DNA of 64,000 nt from Desulfuromusa kysingii (GTDB lineage: Bacteria; Desulfobacterota; Desulfuromonadia; Desulfuromonadales; Geopsychrobacteraceae): NCBI RefSeq assembly GCF_900107645.1, contig NZ_FNQN01000001.1, forward strand, positions 573,861-637,860, given 5' to 3'. Under the pieces are notes generated by a model. It was given only the letters and a program-made list of their open reading frames with translations, was not told the DNA's origin and did no database searches. Below, piece by piece: positions 25,910 to 36,571 of the stretch (position 1 is its first letter; each line of letters opens with the position of its first letter). Made by a program: the position numbers and the translations under genes.

Positions 25910-27190
25910 ATGAACTTGCTTAAAATAATTTTAGAACAAGAGGTGTATCCTGCACTTGGTTGTACTGAGCCAACAGCTGTAGCTTATGCAGCGAGCATTG
26001 CTGCGAGTAAGTTAGATCATCCCCTTGAGCATATTGCCATTAGTGTCGACCCTGGTGTCTATAAAAACGGTTTGGCGGTGACAGTTCCGAATACGGGCGG
26101 TGAGAAGGGTAATTTAATCGCCGGGGTTCTTGGCGCGTTGATTCGCCAACCTGAGCGGAAAATGCAAATCCTCGATGCTGGATCGCCCCAACTTGTTGAG
26201 CAGGCAAGAGCACTTATTTGCGCCAAAAAGGCGACGATTAGTTGTGATACGGCACAGAGCTGTTTGCATATTGAAGTTGTTGTTACGGATGGTGTTTCCA
26301 CGGTAAAGTCGGTGCTGTCAGGCAATCATACAAATTTGGTTTGGTTGGAAAAAAATGGCGAAGTATTGATTAGCGCTGATCCAGCTCAAAAGGCATTGCA
26401 GCAATTTGATTATAAAAAAGTCCTTAAGGAAATGCGAATTGCAGATTTGGCTGATTTAGCAGCCCAAATTGATGACGATGATTATGCCTATCTTTTAGAG
26501 GGGGTTCGTTATAATCAGAAGATGGCGGATCAGGGGCTAGAGATTAAAAAAGTAGGCCATTATCTTGCTGATCTGAAGGCGAAAGGCTATCTTCAGGATG
26601 ACGTTTTTTCTTCGAGCAAGATTTTAGCAGCAGCTGCCGCTGACGGGCGTATGGAAGGTCTTAATCTTCCGGTTATGTCAAGTGGTGGTAGTGGTAACCA
26701 GGGGATCGTGGCTATTCTTGTCCCCTATAATGTTGGTCTTTGGTTTAAGATTGAAGAACGAAAAATTGTTGAAAGTATTGCCTTATCTCATCTTGTGAAT
26801 AGCTACATTAAATGCTATACAGGGAGCTTGTCGCCAATCTGTGGCTGTTCTATCGCAGCAGGCGTTGGAGCCGCTGTTGCCATTGTTTATCAGCAGGCAG
26901 GTCGAAACGTTGAGCAGATAACCTTGGCGGTCAACAACCTGATCAGTGATCTGGGCGGGATGTTGTGTGATGGTGCTAAAGGTGGGTGTGCCCTGAAAGT
27001 GGTCAGTTCGACCGACTCAGCAATACGTTCGGCCTATATGGCATTAAATGATCACGGAATTACCTCGATTGAGGGTTTTATTGGCCGGACAGCAGAAGAG
27101 ACGATACAGAATTTAAGTCGTATTAGTGATGTTGGCATGGCTGCTGTGGATGCAACCATGATTCAAATTATGCAGGAAAAGAATAGTTAA
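25910..27190 (+). CDS. cyuA: L-cysteine desulfidase family protein (CyuA/YhaM-type)
   Basis: This 426-residue protein of the CyuA/UPF0597 family, related to the alpha subunit of serine dehydratase, is an iron-sulfur lyase. It breaks L-cysteine to pyruvate, ammonia and sulfide. Conserved cysteines that should hold the cluster are in YPALGCTEP (C17), in YTGSLSPICGCSIAAG and in GGMLCDGAKGGCALK. The glycine-rich SSGGSGNQGIVA is also typical. It is a cytoplasmic protein without a signal peptide. The start ATG 25910 has GGAAG upstream. It stands alone, 39 bases after rlmB. In a sulfur-reducing relative it may recycle cysteine sulfur, which is an inference. Confidence 0.88.
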   Translation: MNLLKIILEQEVYPALGCTEPTAVAYAASIAASKLDHPLEHIAISVDPGVYKNGLAVTVPNTGGEKGNLIAGVLGALIRQPERKMQILDAGSPQLVEQARALICAKKATISCDTAQSCLHIEVVVTDGVSTVKSVLSGNHTNLVWLEKNGEVLISADPAQKALQQFDYKKVLKEMRIADLADLAAQIDDDDYAYLLEGVRYNQKMADQGLEIKKVGHYLADLKAKGYLQDDVFSSSKILAAAAADGRMEGLNLPVMSSGGSGNQGIVAILVPYNVGLWFKIEERKIVESIALSHLVNSYIKCYTGSLSPICGCSIAAGVGAAVAIVYQQAGRNVEQITLAVNNLISDLGGMLCDGAKGGCALKVVSSTDSAIRSAYMALNDHGITSIEGFIGRTAEETIQNLSRISDVGMAAVDATMIQIMQEKNS

Positions 27191-27198
27191 TTTTTCTC

Positions 27199-27227
27199 TT
27201 GCATTCCATCAACTCTTAAGATATAAA
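27199..27227 (+). promoter_or_regulatory. Promoter of the tRNA-tuf unit
   Basis: TTGCAT and TATAAA are separated by exactly 17 bases, with TATAAA ending 11 bases before the first tRNA. This is a good sigma-70-type match, expected for a strongly expressed tRNA cluster. Confidence 0.7.
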
Positions 27228-27238
27228 TCCCGTCTTGT

Positions 27239-27314
27239 GCTGGCGTAGCTCAATTGGCAGAGCACCTCACTTGTAATGAGGATGTTGGGGGTTCAATTCC
27301 TCTCGCCAGCTCCA
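27239..27314 (+). tRNA. tRNA-Thr (TGT)
   Basis: The 76-base cloverleaf has a 7-bp acceptor stem GCTGGCG/CGCCAGC, anticodon stem CCTCA/TGAGG around the loop with TGT, a TTC-A-A T loop, and encoded CCA at 27312-27314. It is first in a four-tRNA cluster. Confidence 0.97.
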
Positions 27315-27367
27315 GTCGCTTTAATCGGGTTCGCCCGTTAGGAAAAATAGAAAATACCGGTTCCCCT

Positions 27368-27452
27368 GGAGGGGTTCCCGAGTGGCCAAAGGGATCAGAC
27401 TGTAAATCTGACGTCGTAGACTTCGGAGGTTCGAATCCTCCCCCCTCCACCA
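27368..27452 (+). tRNA. tRNA-Tyr (GTA)
   Basis: This 85-base class II tRNA has acceptor GGAGGGG/CCCCTCC, anticodon stem TCAGA/TCTGA around GTA, a long variable arm (CGTCGTAGACTTCG region), T arm GGAGG-TTCGAAT-CCTCC, and encoded CCA. Confidence 0.97.
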
Positions 27453-27569
27453 ATTTAGGCTTACCGGATAAAGCCCGGCTGCTGTACGCCAGGAGGCTGT
27501 AAGGCCGAAGGAACTGGGGCAGGGTCGTGTAGAGTCCTAAGAACATACATTTTGTGCGCTAGAGTTTGG

Positions 27570-27646
27570 GCGGGAGTAGCTCAGCTGGCTAGAGCATCAG
27601 CCTTCCAAGCTGAGGGTCGCGGGTTCGAATCCCGTTTCCCGCTCCA
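27570..27646 (+). tRNA. tRNA-Gly (TCC)
   Basis: The 77-base cloverleaf has acceptor GCGGGAG paired with TTCCCGC (one G-T), anticodon stem CAGCC...GGCTG-like arm with TCC, T arm GCGGG-TTCGAAT-CCCGT and encoded CCA. It is separated from tRNA-Tyr by 117 bases that show no feature. Confidence 0.95.
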
Positions 27647-27674
27647 TTTAGCTCTGCGCAAAAAAGGACGTTTG

Positions 27675-27750
<76 letters not shown>

Positions 27751-27869
27751 TCTTTTTTTGAGGATGTTTGGCGTTAAAAGTGTATTTGAGATTATTATAG
27801 GTTCTGGTTGTTTTACACCAACAAACAATAAACGGTAGACGTTAAAGACAACAAAAGGGAGGTTTTATC

Positions 27870-29063
27870 ATGTCCAAGGAAAAGTACGAAAGGACAAAGC
27901 CGCATGTTAACATCGGCACCATCGGTCACGTTGACCACGGCAAGACAACATTAACTGCCGCTATAACCAGTGTATTGGCTGCAAAGTCAGGGAGTGGCGA
28001 AGTTAAGGCATTTGATCAGATTGATAATGCCCCAGAAGAGCGTGAGCGTGGTATTACTATTGCAACCGCCCATGTTGAGTACGAGACAGACAATCGTCAC
28101 TATGCCCACGTTGACTGCCCGGGTCATGCCGACTACGTTAAAAACATGATCACTGGAGCGGCTCAGATGGATGGAGCTATTCTGGTTGTTTCAGCTGCCG
28201 ACGGTCCAATGCCTCAAACTCGTGAGCATATCCTTCTTGCTCGCCAGGTTGGTGTTCCCGCCATGGTTGTCTTCTTGAATAAAGCGGACATGGTTGATGA
28301 CGAAGAGCTTCTGGAGCTCGTTGAGATGGAAATTCGCGAGTTGCTCTCCAGCTACGACTTCCCAGGTGATGATATTCCTGTGATTGCCGGTTCCGCCCTC
28401 GCTGCTCTTGAAGGTCGCGATGATGAAATCGGTAAAGACAAAGTCCTCGAGCTTATGGATGCTGTTGATAGTTATATCCCCGAGCCAGAGCGCGCTGTTG
28501 ACCGCCCCTTCCTGATGCCAGTTGAAGATGTCTTCTCCATCTCTGGGCGTGGTACCGTTGCAACCGGACGTGTTGAACGTGGTGTCATCAAGGTACAGGA
28601 AGAAGTTGAGATTGTCGGCATGAAGCCCACCTTCAAGACCGTTGTTACTGGTGTTGAGATGTTCCGGAAGCTTCTGGATCAAGGTCAAGCAGGCGATAAC
28701 TGCGGTATTTTGCTTCGTGGGATCAAGCGCGACGACATTGAGCGTGGACAAGTTCTCGCTAAGCCGGGAAGCATTACCCCGCATACTAAATTTAAGGCCG
28801 AAGCCTATATTCTGACCAAAGAAGAAGGTGGTCGTCATACACCATTCTTCAAGGGGTACCGTCCACAGTTCTACTTCCGGACCACCGATGTGACCGGTGT
28901 TGTAGAATTGCCTGAAGGTGTTGAGATGGTTATGCCTGGTGATAATATTGCGATGACCGCAGAATTGATCACTCCGATAGCTATGGATAAAGAACTGCGC
29001 TTTGCAATCCGTGAAGGTGGCCGTACCGTTGGCGCCGGAGTGGTCAGCGAAGTTATCGAGTAA
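27870..29063 (+). CDS. tuf: Translation elongation factor Tu
   Basis: This 397-residue GTPase brings aminoacyl-tRNA to the ribosome. G motifs: GHVDHGKTT (G1), [12 protein letters not shown] (G2 region), DCPGHADY (G3), NKADM (G4), GSALAAL (G5). Domains II and III follow to the usual C-terminus. The start ATG 27870 follows AGGGAGG. It lies directly behind a Thr-Tyr-Gly-Thr tRNA cluster and directly before rpsJ. In relatives these flanks usually belong to two separate tuf genes, so this copy looks like a hybrid or a collapsed repeat. No fusA or rpsLG is present upstream. Confidence 0.98.
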   Translation: MSKEKYERTKPHVNIGTIGHVDHGKTTLTAAITSVLAAKSGSGEVKAFDQIDNAPEERERGITIATAHVEYETDNRHYAHVDCPGHADYVKNMITGAAQMDGAILVVSAADGPMPQTREHILLARQVGVPAMVVFLNKADMVDDEELLELVEMEIRELLSSYDFPGDDIPVIAGSALAALEGRDDEIGKDKVLELMDAVDSYIPEPERAVDRPFLMPVEDVFSISGRGTVATGRVERGVIKVQEEVEIVGMKPTFKTVVTGVEMFRKLLDQGQAGDNCGILLRGIKRDDIERGQVLAKPGSITPHTKFKAEAYILTKEEGGRHTPFFKGYRPQFYFRTTDVTGVVELPEGVEMVMPGDNIAMTAELITPIAMDKELRFAIREGGRTVGAGVVSEVIE

Positions 29064-29079
29064 TACGAGGGAATAATTG

Positions 29080-29388
29080 ATGTCTACTCAAAAGATTAGA
29101 ATCCGCCTGAAAGCCTATGATCATAGTTTGCTGGACTTGGCTGTTGCAGAAATCGTTGATACTACGAAGCGAACTGGATCGCGTTTGGTTGGTCCAATTC
29201 CACTTCCTACTATCATCAACAAATACTGTGTGTTGCGTGGTCCTCATGTTGATAAGAAGAGCCGTGAACAATTTGAGGTTAGAACTCATAAACGGCTGCT
29301 TGATATTATGGAGCCGACACAACAGACTGTTGATGCTTTGATGAAGCTGGATCTTTCTGCGGGCGTTGATGTAGAGATCAAGCTTTAG
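29080..29388 (+). CDS. rpsJ: 30S ribosomal protein S10
   Basis: S10 is a 30S head protein that also binds NusB in antitermination. It has 102 residues from ATG 29080; an in-frame TTG directly before it (29077) is not needed. Core sequence [20 protein letters not shown] and the loop GPIPLPT are typical. It is the first gene of the S10-spc-alpha run, only 16 bases after tuf. Confidence 0.97.
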   Translation: MSTQKIRIRLKAYDHSLLDLAVAEIVDTTKRTGSRLVGPIPLPTIINKYCVLRGPHVDKKSREQFEVRTHKRLLDIMEPTQQTVDALMKLDLSAGVDVEIKL

Positions 29389-29419
29389 GCGAACAATATA
29401 GCAATTTAAGGGCACGGTA

Positions 29420-30043
29420 ATGACCAACGGATTATTAGGAAAAAAATTAGGCATGAGTCAGGTTTTTGCAGCTGACGGCCAGCGTATTCCAGTAACAGTG
29501 CTGGAAGTTGGCCCCTGCACAGTGCTGCAGAGAAAAACGACTGCTAGCGATGGATACGAAGCCGCTCAGTTAGGCTTTCAAGCTAAGGCGTCGCAACGGG
29601 TGAATAAGCCCGAGATGGGACACTTTAAGAATTCAGGCAAGGGCGCTTTTGCTTATGTTCGTGAGTTTAAGCTTACTGGCGATTGCTCTGTAGGTGATCA
29701 AGTGTGCTGTGATCTGTTTAGTCCTGGTGATAGGGTTGATATTACTGGTACAAGCAAAGGTAAAGGGTTTCAGGGGGTTATTAAACGCTGGGGCTTTTCG
29801 GGTGGTCGCGCAACACATGGGTCTATGTTTAAACGGCGGCCTGGTGCAATTGGACAATCTGCGTGGCCTGCTAAGGTTATTAAAGGTAAGAAAATGCCTG
29901 GTCAGTTGGGTAATGTTCGTGTAACGACACAGAATCTAATTGTAGTTGATGTTCGCCCTGAGCAAAATCTTGTCTTTGTGCGTGGTGCCGTTCCCGGGTC
30001 AAAGAATGGATTGATTGAAATCCGCAAAGGGATTAAAGCTTAG
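29420..30043 (+). CDS. rplC: 50S ribosomal protein L3
   Basis: L3 binds near the peptidyl-transferase centre and starts 50S assembly. It has 207 residues, starting MTNGLLGKKLGMSQVF. The central extension is recognisable (GFQGVIKRWGFSGGRATHGS) with the Gln methylated in other bacteria. The start ATG 29420 has a weak upstream GGGCAC-type site. Confidence 0.97.
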   Translation: MTNGLLGKKLGMSQVFAADGQRIPVTVLEVGPCTVLQRKTTASDGYEAAQLGFQAKASQRVNKPEMGHFKNSGKGAFAYVREFKLTGDCSVGDQVCCDLFSPGDRVDITGTSKGKGFQGVIKRWGFSGGRATHGSMFKRRPGAIGQSAWPAKVIKGKKMPGQLGNVRVTTQNLIVVDVRPEQNLVFVRGAVPGSKNGLIEIRKGIKA

Positions 30044-30068
30044 GCTCTACGGATTTAGGAGTAGGTAA

Positions 30069-30692
30069 ATGGCAACTGTAACAATTTATAATCAGGATAA
30101 TAAACAGGTTGGTGAGAGAGAACTCGCTGAGGCTGTTTTTAATACTGAAGTAAAAGAGTATCTTCTGCATGATATGGTTCGATATCAGCTGGCAGCAAGA
30201 CGCCAAGGAACTGCGGCAACTAAAAACCGTAGCGCTGTTGCTGGTGGGGGCAAGAAGCCATATCGGCAAAAAGGGACGGGGAATGCCCGTCAAGGAACCA
30301 CGCGTGCTCCACATTTCGTTGGTGGTGGTGCTGCGTTTGGTCCGTCACCGCGTTCATATGATTTTAAGCTTAACCGAAAAGTTAAGAAGGCTGCGTTGTG
30401 TAGTGCTCTTTCGGCCCGTTATCAAGCTGAGAAGCTTGTCGTTGTCGATAAACTTTCAATGGACAAAATCAGTACGAAGTCTTTTGCAGAACTTGTTAGC
30501 AGGTTCAAGCTTGATGGTGTGTTATTTATAATTGATCAAGCCAATTCTATGGTTGAACTTTCCGCAAGAAACCTGCATAATGTCAAGATTTTGCGAGCTG
30601 ATGGTGCGAATGTCTACGATATTCTTAAATACCCACACCTTGTTCTGACTGATGCTGCTGTGACTGAGATTGAAGGAGCTTTGGAGAAATGA
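30069..30692 (+). CDS. rplD: 50S ribosomal protein L4
   Basis: L4 has 207 residues. The extended loop that lines the exit tunnel is visible ([20 protein letters not shown]). In E. coli L4 represses the S10 operon; no matching leader hairpin was recognised here, since tuf lies directly upstream. Its stop overlaps the rplW start by four bases. Confidence 0.97.
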   Translation: MATVTIYNQDNKQVGERELAEAVFNTEVKEYLLHDMVRYQLAARRQGTAATKNRSAVAGGGKKPYRQKGTGNARQGTTRAPHFVGGGAAFGPSPRSYDFKLNRKVKKAALCSALSARYQAEKLVVVDKLSMDKISTKSFAELVSRFKLDGVLFIIDQANSMVELSARNLHNVKILRADGANVYDILKYPHLVLTDAAVTEIEGALEK

Positions 30693-30976
30693 AACCCTTG
30701 CATGAAGTTATCCGCAGGCCGCTAATCTCTGAAAAAGCGAATGCATTGAAAGAGAGTTCTCGTATTGTCGCTTTTGAGGTTGGTAGAGATGCTAACAAGA
30801 TTGAGATTAAACAAGCGGTTGAGAAAGCATTTGATGTAAAAGTCGAAGCTGTAAATACGATCCAGTTGCGAGGTAAAGTTAAGCGTGTTGGTGCTAATAT
30901 GGGGCAACGCAACAATTGGAAAAAGGCATATGTGACTCTTGAAGAGGGTCAAAATATAGATTTTTATGGTGTGTAA
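30689..30976 (+). CDS. rplW: 50S ribosomal protein L23
   Basis: L23 sits at the tunnel exit, where trigger factor and SRP dock. It has 95 residues with the typical start [14 protein letters not shown] and the loop [12 protein letters not shown] 30689 overlaps rplD by four bases and is preceded by GGAG within the rplD end. Confidence 0.97.
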   Translation: MKPLHEVIRRPLISEKANALKESSRIVAFEVGRDANKIEIKQAVEKAFDVKVEAVNTIQLRGKVKRVGANMGQRNNWKKAYVTLEEGQNIDFYGV

Positions 30977-31009
30977 GGCTGAGCGCTTTGCCGGTATGGA
31001 GTAGTTAAC

Positions 31010-31837
31010 ATGGGCATTAAGAAATATAATCCAACCTCAGATGGTCGGCGTCATATGACCTCTTCTACGTTTGAGGAGATCACTAAGGATAAGCCAGAAA
31101 AGTCTCTATTGGCTCCGCTGACACGTTCTGGTGGGCGCAACAATTCAGGTCGTATCACGAAGCGTCATACTGGCGGTGGACATAAGCGCCAGTATCGGGT
31201 GGTTGATTTTCGTCGTGATAAGCTTGAGGTTCCTGCTCGTGTTGCGGCAATCGAGTATGATCCTAACCGTAGTGCACGCATTGCATTGCTGTTTTACGCT
31301 GATGGGGAAAAACGTTATATCTTGGCTCCAAACGGTCTGCATGTCGGTGACAGTGTTATTGCGAGCGACTCAGCTGATATCCAGCCAGGCAATACGATGG
31401 CAATTCGTTCTATTCCCCTTGGCACTTGGGTTCATAATGTTGAACTGAAGGTTGGCAAAGGTGGGCAGTTGGCTCGGAGTGCGGGTGCTTATGCGATGAT
31501 AGCTGCTAAAGAGGGGCGTTATGCTCAATTGCGCTTGCCTTCTGGTGAAGTTCGCCTAGTGATGCAGGAGTGCCGCGCTACTGTTGGCCAGGTTGGGAAT
31601 CTCGATTTTGAAAAAATTAAGATTGGTAAGGCCGGTCGTAATCGCTGGTTAGGTAAAAGGCCTCAATCGCGTGGTGTTGCAATGAATCCCGTAGATCATC
31701 CGCATGGTGGTGGTGAAGGGAAGAGTTCTGGTGGGCGTCATCCTGTAACTCCGTGGGGTGTCCCTACGAAGGGCTATAAGACACGCACCAATCGACGTAC
31801 CGATAAGTTTATTGTCCGTCGTAGGAATAAAAAGTAA
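31010..31837 (+). CDS. rplB: 50S ribosomal protein L2
   Basis: L2 is needed for subunit joining and peptidyl transfer. It has 275 residues, starting [17 protein letters not shown]. The conserved C-terminal [20 protein letters not shown] carries the essential His. The length and all regions are normal. Confidence 0.98.
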   Translation: MGIKKYNPTSDGRRHMTSSTFEEITKDKPEKSLLAPLTRSGGRNNSGRITKRHTGGGHKRQYRVVDFRRDKLEVPARVAAIEYDPNRSARIALLFYADGEKRYILAPNGLHVGDSVIASDSADIQPGNTMAIRSIPLGTWVHNVELKVGKGGQLARSAGAYAMIAAKEGRYAQLRLPSGEVRLVMQECRATVGQVGNLDFEKIKIGKAGRNRWLGKRPQSRGVAMNPVDHPHGGGEGKSSGGRHPVTPWGVPTKGYKTRTNRRTDKFIVRRRNKK

Positions 31838-31859
31838 ACTAAGTCTTTAGGAGAAACTC

Positions 31860-32138
31860 GTGGCAAGATCAATAAAAAAAGGGCCATACATTCAAGATAG
31901 CCTGTTGCGTAATGTGAACCTTGAAGGGGAAGCAAGCCGTAATAAGGTTGTTAAGACTTGGTCTCGTCGTTCAACTATTATTCCTGAGTTTGTTGGTATG
32001 ACTTTCGCTGTGCATAATGGCAAAAAATTCATCCCAGTTTTTGTCAGTGAAAATATGGTTGGTCATAAGTTAGGTGAATTTGCGCCGACCCGGACTTATT
32101 ATGGGCACGGTAGCGATAAAAAGAGCAAAGTCAGATAA
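31860..32138 (+). CDS. rpsS: 30S ribosomal protein S19
   Basis: S19 is a 92-residue 30S head protein. It starts at GTG 31860, after TTAGGAG at 7 bases; the sequence [15 protein letters not shown] and the C-terminal [19 protein letters not shown] are typical. Confidence 0.97.
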   Translation: MARSIKKGPYIQDSLLRNVNLEGEASRNKVVKTWSRRSTIIPEFVGMTFAVHNGKKFIPVFVSENMVGHKLGEFAPTRTYYGHGSDKKSKVR

Positions 32139-32167
32139 ATCTTGTTTTCTGACAGGAGTACCAAGAG

Positions 32168-32500
32168 ATGGAATCACAAGCCAAATTAAGGAATGTGCGG
32201 CTCTCGCCACGCAAGGCCAGACTCGTTGTTGATATGGTGCGCGGTAAGGGGATACAGGAGGCAATGAATATCTTGCAAGTTTCTCCTCAAAAAACCGCTC
32301 CAATATTGTCTAAACTGTTGAAGTCTGCTGTTGCTAATGCCGAGCAGGGTGGAGTTTCTGATGTCGACCAGCTGTTTGTAAAAACAGTGATGGTTGATCA
32401 AGGACCTGCGCTCAAGAGGTTTATGCCCCGCGCTCAGGGTCGTGCCAGTCGAATTCGTAAGCCAACCAGCCACATTACTGTGGTACTGGACGTTAAGTAA
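32168..32500 (+). CDS. rplV: 50S ribosomal protein L22
   Basis: L22 has 110 residues and its beta-hairpin reaches into the exit tunnel (hairpin region [20 protein letters not shown]). ATG 32168 follows AAGAG. It lies between rpsS and rpsC in the usual order. Confidence 0.97.
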   Translation: MESQAKLRNVRLSPRKARLVVDMVRGKGIQEAMNILQVSPQKTAPILSKLLKSAVANAEQGGVSDVDQLFVKTVMVDQGPALKRFMPRAQGRASRIRKPTSHITVVLDVK

Positions 32501-32517
32501 GTCGAGGAGGTGTCCCT

Positions 32518-33168
32518 TTGGGCCAGAAAGTTCATCCGATAGGTTTTCGTCTCGGAATTAACCGGACATGGGAGTCTCGCTGGTATGCGGATTCTGATTA
32601 CGCTGAAAAATTACATGCAGATTTAAAGCTGCGTAATTTTATTAAAAAGCGTCTTTATCATGCCGGAATTTCTAAAATTGAACTGGAACGTGCTGCAAAT
32701 AAAGTTAAAATAAATATTTATGCTGCACGTCCAGGAATAATCATTGGTAAAAAAGGTTCTGAGGTTGAGGTCTTAAAAAAAGATCTAGCTAAGATCACCG
32801 ATGATGAGTGTTTCATCAATATTCAGGAGGTTCGTAAGCCTGAGGTCGACGCTCAGTTGGTTGCAGAGAATGTCGTTTTGCAGCTTGAGCGGCGGGTCGC
32901 ATTTCGTCGTGCGATGAAACGCAGCGTGAGTATGGCTCTTAAGTTTGGTGCAAAAGGCATAAAAATTAATTGTGCTGGTCGTCTTGGCGGTGCCGAGATG
33001 AGTCGTACTGAATGGTATCGTGAGGGGCGTGTTCCTTTGCATACATTACGTGCTGATATTGACTATGGGTTTGCAGAGGCTATGACAACCTATGGAATTA
33101 TTGGTGTCAAGGTGCTGATCTTTAAGGGTGAGGTACTAGGGAAAGAGAAAGTCCAGCCAGCTGGCTGA
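32518..33168 (+). CDS. rpsC: 30S ribosomal protein S3
   Basis: S3 lines the mRNA entry site. It has 216 residues: KH domain with [14 protein letters not shown] and a C-terminal part ending [11 protein letters not shown]. The start is TTG 32518, supported by the strong GAGGAGG 8 bases upstream and by the universal beginning [12 protein letters not shown] right after it. Confidence 0.97.
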   Translation: MGQKVHPIGFRLGINRTWESRWYADSDYAEKLHADLKLRNFIKKRLYHAGISKIELERAANKVKINIYAARPGIIIGKKGSEVEVLKKDLAKITDDECFINIQEVRKPEVDAQLVAENVVLQLERRVAFRRAMKRSVSMALKFGAKGIKINCAGRLGGAEMSRTEWYREGRVPLHTLRADIDYGFAEAMTTYGIIGVKVLIFKGEVLGKEKVQPAG

Positions 33169-33184
33169 TCAGGAGTAGTTTGTC

Positions 33185-33607
33185 ATGTTAATGCCTAAAA
33201 AAGTTAAGCGTAGAAAGCAGTTTACTGGGCGGATGACCGGTCAGGCATCGCGTGGTACAGATGTCAATTTTGGCGATTATGGCTTGCAAGCCTTAGAATG
33301 TACTTGGCTTACCGCTCGTCAAATTGAAGCGGCACGTCGCGCAATGACTCGTTATATTAAGCGGGGTGGAAAAATCTGGATTCGTTCTTTTCCGCATAAG
33401 CCATTAACCAGTAAGCCTGCTGAAACTCGTATGGGTAAAGGTAAGGGGTCACCAGAGAAATGGGTTGCCGTTGTTAAGCCTGGTCATATCATGTATGAAA
33501 TGCAGGGTGTGACAGAGGAGATAGCACGTGAAGCCTTCCGTCTTGGTGCTAGCAAGCTTCCAATAAAAACAAGATTTGTTAAGAGAGAGGTTGGCGATGA
33601 AAGTTGA
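33185..33607 (+). CDS. rplP: 50S ribosomal protein L16
   Basis: L16 has 140 residues and contacts the A-site tRNA region. It begins [16 protein letters not shown]; the conserved [17 protein letters not shown] is present. Its end overlaps the rpmC start by 11 bases, so the two are translationally coupled. Confidence 0.97.
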   Translation: MLMPKKVKRRKQFTGRMTGQASRGTDVNFGDYGLQALECTWLTARQIEAARRAMTRYIKRGGKIWIRSFPHKPLTSKPAETRMGKGKGSPEKWVAVVKPGHIMYEMQGVTEEIAREAFRLGASKLPIKTRFVKREVGDES

Positions 33608-33788
33608 TGAAATCAAAGATCTCAGTGTTGAAGAATTGCAAGTTAAGACGCAAGAGCTGCAGCAGGAACTTTTTAATCTGAGATTTCAGTTGCATACTGG
33701 TCATCTGGAGAATTCAGCAAGGGTTTCTCAAGTTCGTAAGGATGTTGCCCGGGCCAAAACTATACTTTCAGGCAAGCTGAATGCTTAG
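33597..33788 (+). CDS. rpmC: 50S ribosomal protein L29
   Basis: L29 is a two-helix protein of 63 residues at the tunnel exit. ATG 33597 lies inside the end of rplP; GAGAGG upstream supports it. A TTG further upstream (33576) would add seven residues not seen in the family. The helix with [20 protein letters not shown] is typical. Confidence 0.95.
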   Translation: MKVDEIKDLSVEELQVKTQELQQELFNLRFQLHTGHLENSARVSQVRKDVARAKTILSGKLNA

Positions 33789-33803
33789 TGTGTGTGAGGA
33801 AAA

Positions 33804-34070
33804 ATGAGCGAAGAACGAGGTAGCAGAAGGACCCGTGTCGGTATTGTTGTCAGTGACAAGATGGACAAGACGGTAGTTGTTCGAGTTGACGATCTGGTCA
33901 AGCACAGCGTCTATAAGAAATTCATCAAGCGTAAAGTCAGTTGTAAGGCTCATGATGAGTTGAATGACTGTTCGATTGGTGACAAAGTTCTTATTGTCGA
34001 GTCCAGACCATTGTCAAAAGGTAAACGCTGGCGCGTACGACAGGTTTTGGAAAAAGCCGTTACCGCGTAG
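33804..34070 (+). CDS. rpsQ: 30S ribosomal protein S17
   Basis: S17 is an OB-fold 16S rRNA-binding protein of 88 residues. The pattern [18 protein letters not shown] and the later [15 protein letters not shown] are typical. The start ATG 33804 is preceded by GTGAGGA. Confidence 0.97.
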   Translation: MSEERGSRRTRVGIVVSDKMDKTVVVRVDDLVKHSVYKKFIKRKVSCKAHDELNDCSIGDKVLIVESRPLSKGKRWRVRQVLEKAVTA

Positions 34071-34080
34071 GAGAGTTAGT

Positions 34081-34449
34081 ATGATTCAAATGCAAACCAT
34101 GCTTAGCGTGGCAGATAACTCGGGTGCAAAAAAACTCTGTTGTATTAAAGTCCCGGGTGGTTCTAAGCGCAAGTACGCCGGTATCGGCGATATCATTATT
34201 TGTAGCGTTAAGGAAGCATTGCCAAACTCTAAAGTTAAAAAAGGTGATGTTGTACGTGCGGTGATTGTTCGTACGGCCAAAGAAGTGCCTAGAACCGACG
34301 GATCTTTTGTTCGTTTTGATGGCAATTCAGCGGTGGTTGTTGGTACAGGTAATGAGCCACTGGGAACGCGTATCTTTGGTCCGGTTGCCAGAGAGTTGCG
34401 GGCTAAGCACTTCATGAAAATTGTTTCGCTAGCTCCTGAAGTTTTATAA
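34081..34449 (+). CDS. rplN: 50S ribosomal protein L14
   Basis: L14 has 122 residues, starting [19 protein letters not shown] at ATG 34081 after AGGAGAG. An open frame upstream overlaps rpsQ and is not part of the protein. The C-terminal [20 protein letters not shown] is typical. Confidence 0.97.
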   Translation: MIQMQTMLSVADNSGAKKLCCIKVPGGSKRKYAGIGDIIICSVKEALPNSKVKKGDVVRAVIVRTAKEVPRTDGSFVRFDGNSAVVVGTGNEPLGTRIFGPVARELRAKHFMKIVSLAPEVL

Positions 34450-34475
34450 TTTTAGAGTGTTGGAGTATCAAGACG

Positions 34476-34805
34476 ATGTCTATTGAAAAAACACATGTCA
34501 AGAAAAATGACATGGTAGAAATTATTGCCGGTAAAGAACGCGGTAAAACTGGAAAGGTTTTACGTGTTTTACCTGGTAAGGGACGCGTTGTTGTTGAAAG
34601 CCTAAACGTTATTAAGCGCCATACTCGACCTAATCAATTAAATCCTGAGGGTGGGATTGTTGAGAAGGAAGCGCCATTGAGTATATCTAACGTTATGCTG
34701 ATTTGTGGTTCTTGTAATCAAGCAACTCGTACAGGTGTGCGTATGCTTGAAGATGGCAGCAAAACTCGTTATTGTAAAAAATGTAACGAGAGTGTCGATA
34801 AATAA
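34476..34805 (+). CDS. rplX: 50S ribosomal protein L24
   Basis: L24 starts 50S assembly at the 5' end of 23S rRNA. It has 109 residues: KOW motif (KNDMVEIIAGKERGKTGKVL) and a C-terminal zinc-ribbon-like CGSCNQATRTG...RYCKKC, so four cysteines are kept, as in many L24 proteins of this group. Confidence 0.96.
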   Translation: MSIEKTHVKKNDMVEIIAGKERGKTGKVLRVLPGKGRVVVESLNVIKRHTRPNQLNPEGGIVEKEAPLSISNVMLICGSCNQATRTGVRMLEDGSKTRYCKKCNESVDK

Positions 34806-34817
34806 ACGGAGAGTTTG

Positions 34818-35357
34818 ATGGCCAGGTTAAAGCAGGCATACATTCAAGAGCAGGTACCTGCTCTGATGAAGGAATTCCAGTACAAGACAGTTATGGAAGT
34901 TCCTCGTATTGAGAAAATTGTGCTTAATATGGGGCTTGGGGAAGCTATCCAGAACCCTAAACTTCTTGAATCTGCGGTTGATGAATTAGCGCGTATCAGC
35001 GGACAGAAGCCAGTTATTACCAAGTCAAAAAAAGCTATTGCAGGCTTTAAGTTGCGCGAAGATATGTCGATTGGTGCGTGTGTCACCTTAAGGCAGGATC
35101 GAGCTTGGGAATTCCTCGACCGTTTGGTCAATGTGGCTTTGCCTCGCGTCCGAGATTTCAAAGGTATTTCTGCCAAGGCTTTTGATGGTCGAGGTAACTA
35201 TACTTTGGGAATTAGAGAGCAGTTGATATTCCCAGAAATTGATCTTGATAAGATTGCACAAGTGTCTGGGTTAAACGTTACTATTGTAACAACGGCTAAA
35301 ACTGATGAGGAAGGTCGCGCATTGTTGACTGGACTCGGCATGCCGTTTAGAAAATAA
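34818..35357 (+). CDS. rplE: 50S ribosomal protein L5
   Basis: L5 binds 5S rRNA and has 179 residues from ATG 34818; an in-frame TTG directly before (34815) is ignored. The typical [20 protein letters not shown] start and [16 protein letters not shown] are seen. CGGAGAG upstream supports the start. Confidence 0.97.
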   Translation: MARLKQAYIQEQVPALMKEFQYKTVMEVPRIEKIVLNMGLGEAIQNPKLLESAVDELARISGQKPVITKSKKAIAGFKLREDMSIGACVTLRQDRAWEFLDRLVNVALPRVRDFKGISAKAFDGRGNYTLGIREQLIFPEIDLDKIAQVSGLNVTIVTTAKTDEEGRALLTGLGMPFRK

Positions 35358-35378
35358 AGCTGAAGAGCGGAGGATATT

Positions 35379-35564
35379 GTGGCGAAGAAATCGATGATTG
35401 CCAAAACAAAACGGCCTAATAAGTTTGCGGTTCGTAAATACAATCGCTGCCCGATATGTGGCCGTCCGCGCGCTTATTATCGTAAGTTTGATATGTGCAG
35501 AATATGTCTGCGGAAACTGGCATCCGAAGGTAAACTTCCTGGTGTTGTCAAGTCCAGCTGGTAA
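35379..35564 (+). CDS. rpsN: 30S ribosomal protein S14, zinc-binding type Z
   Basis: S14 of the short, zinc-binding form, 61 residues, with Cys pairs at 24/27 (CPIC) and 40/43 (CRIC). It starts at GTG 35379 after GGAGG. Zinc-type S14 suggests no zinc-sparing paralog at this locus. Confidence 0.97.
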   Translation: MAKKSMIAKTKRPNKFAVRKYNRCPICGRPRAYYRKFDMCRICLRKLASEGKLPGVVKSSW

Positions 35565-35585
35565 CAGCAAGAAGGAGATTCATCC

Positions 35586-35984
35586 ATGTCTATGACAGAT
35601 CCGATGGCAGATTTGCTAACCCGCATTCGTAATGCTGGAATGGCGGGACACGCAAAACTAGATTTGCCTTCGAGTAATGCTAAGGTCGCTGTTGCGACAG
35701 TTTTAAAGGAACTCGGTTACGTTAAAAACGTAAAAGTTATCAGTGATAATAAGCAGGGTGTCCTGCGGATTTATCTGAAATACGATGATAACCAAGAACC
35801 GATCATCCATGAAATTAAGCGTATTTCTACTCCAGGTCGACGAGTTTATGTTAGCAAGGATGATATACCACGGGTAAAGAACGGCCTTGGTGCTTCGATT
35901 TTGTCGACATCTAAAGGGGTTCTTGATGATGTTTCTGCTCGCCAAGCTCAAGTAGGTGGCGAAGTTGTATGTACCGTTTGGTAA
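35586..35984 (+). CDS. rpsH: 30S ribosomal protein S8
   Basis: S8 has 132 residues and in E. coli represses the spc operon by binding its mRNA. The start [18 protein letters not shown] and the end [13 protein letters not shown] are typical. AAGGAG precedes ATG 35586. Confidence 0.97.
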   Translation: MSMTDPMADLLTRIRNAGMAGHAKLDLPSSNAKVAVATVLKELGYVKNVKVISDNKQGVLRIYLKYDDNQEPIIHEIKRISTPGRRVYVSKDDIPRVKNGLGASILSTSKGVLDDVSARQAQVGGEVVCTVW

Positions 35985-36008
35985 TAGCAGAGCAAGGAGC
36001 TTCAAAAA

Positions 36009-36545
36009 ATGTCACGTATCGGTAAATTACCAGTTGTAATCCCTGCGGGTGTGAAGATTTCACTCAACGGCAACCAGATGGTCGTCACTGGCCCTAAGGG
36101 TTCATTGACTCAAGAATTGCATGAGAGAATGACCGTCGCAGTTGAAACTGATCAGATTAATGTTACCAGACCCTCTGATAGTAAGCAGGACTCTGCTCTA
36201 CATGGATTAACCAGGGCACTGATAAATAATATGGTTGTAGGTGTAACTGTTGGTTTTAAGAAAGATTTAGAAATTAATGGTGTCGGTTATCGTGCCGAAA
36301 TCAGCGGTAAGGTTTTAACTTTGTCACTTGGGTATTCTCATCCAGTCGTTTATGAGCTTCCTGAGGGTATAAGTGTTGAAATTGATAAGCAGACCAAGCT
36401 TTCAGTTATTGGCATTGATAAGCAACTTGTCGGTTCTACCGCAGCTAAAATACGTTCATATCGCAAACCTGAACCCTACAAAGGTAAAGGAATTAAATAT
36501 GCTGATGAACATATTTTGCGTAAGGCTGGGAAAACCGGTAAGTAA
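36009..36545 (+). CDS. rplF: 50S ribosomal protein L6
   Basis: L6 has 178 residues in two repeated domains near the factor-binding site. [17 protein letters not shown] and the C-terminal [16 protein letters not shown] are typical. AAGGAG precedes ATG 36009. Confidence 0.97.
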   Translation: MSRIGKLPVVIPAGVKISLNGNQMVVTGPKGSLTQELHERMTVAVETDQINVTRPSDSKQDSALHGLTRALINNMVVGVTVGFKKDLEINGVGYRAEISGKVLTLSLGYSHPVVYELPEGISVEIDKQTKLSVIGIDKQLVGSTAAKIRSYRKPEPYKGKGIKYADEHILRKAGKTGK

Positions 36546-36571
36546 GTAAAATTTCAGCAAGGAGCATAATT

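Noticed and set aside
28191..28838. 215-codon antisense open frame in tuf
   Set aside because: It is a shadow of the strongly biased tuf coding sequence.
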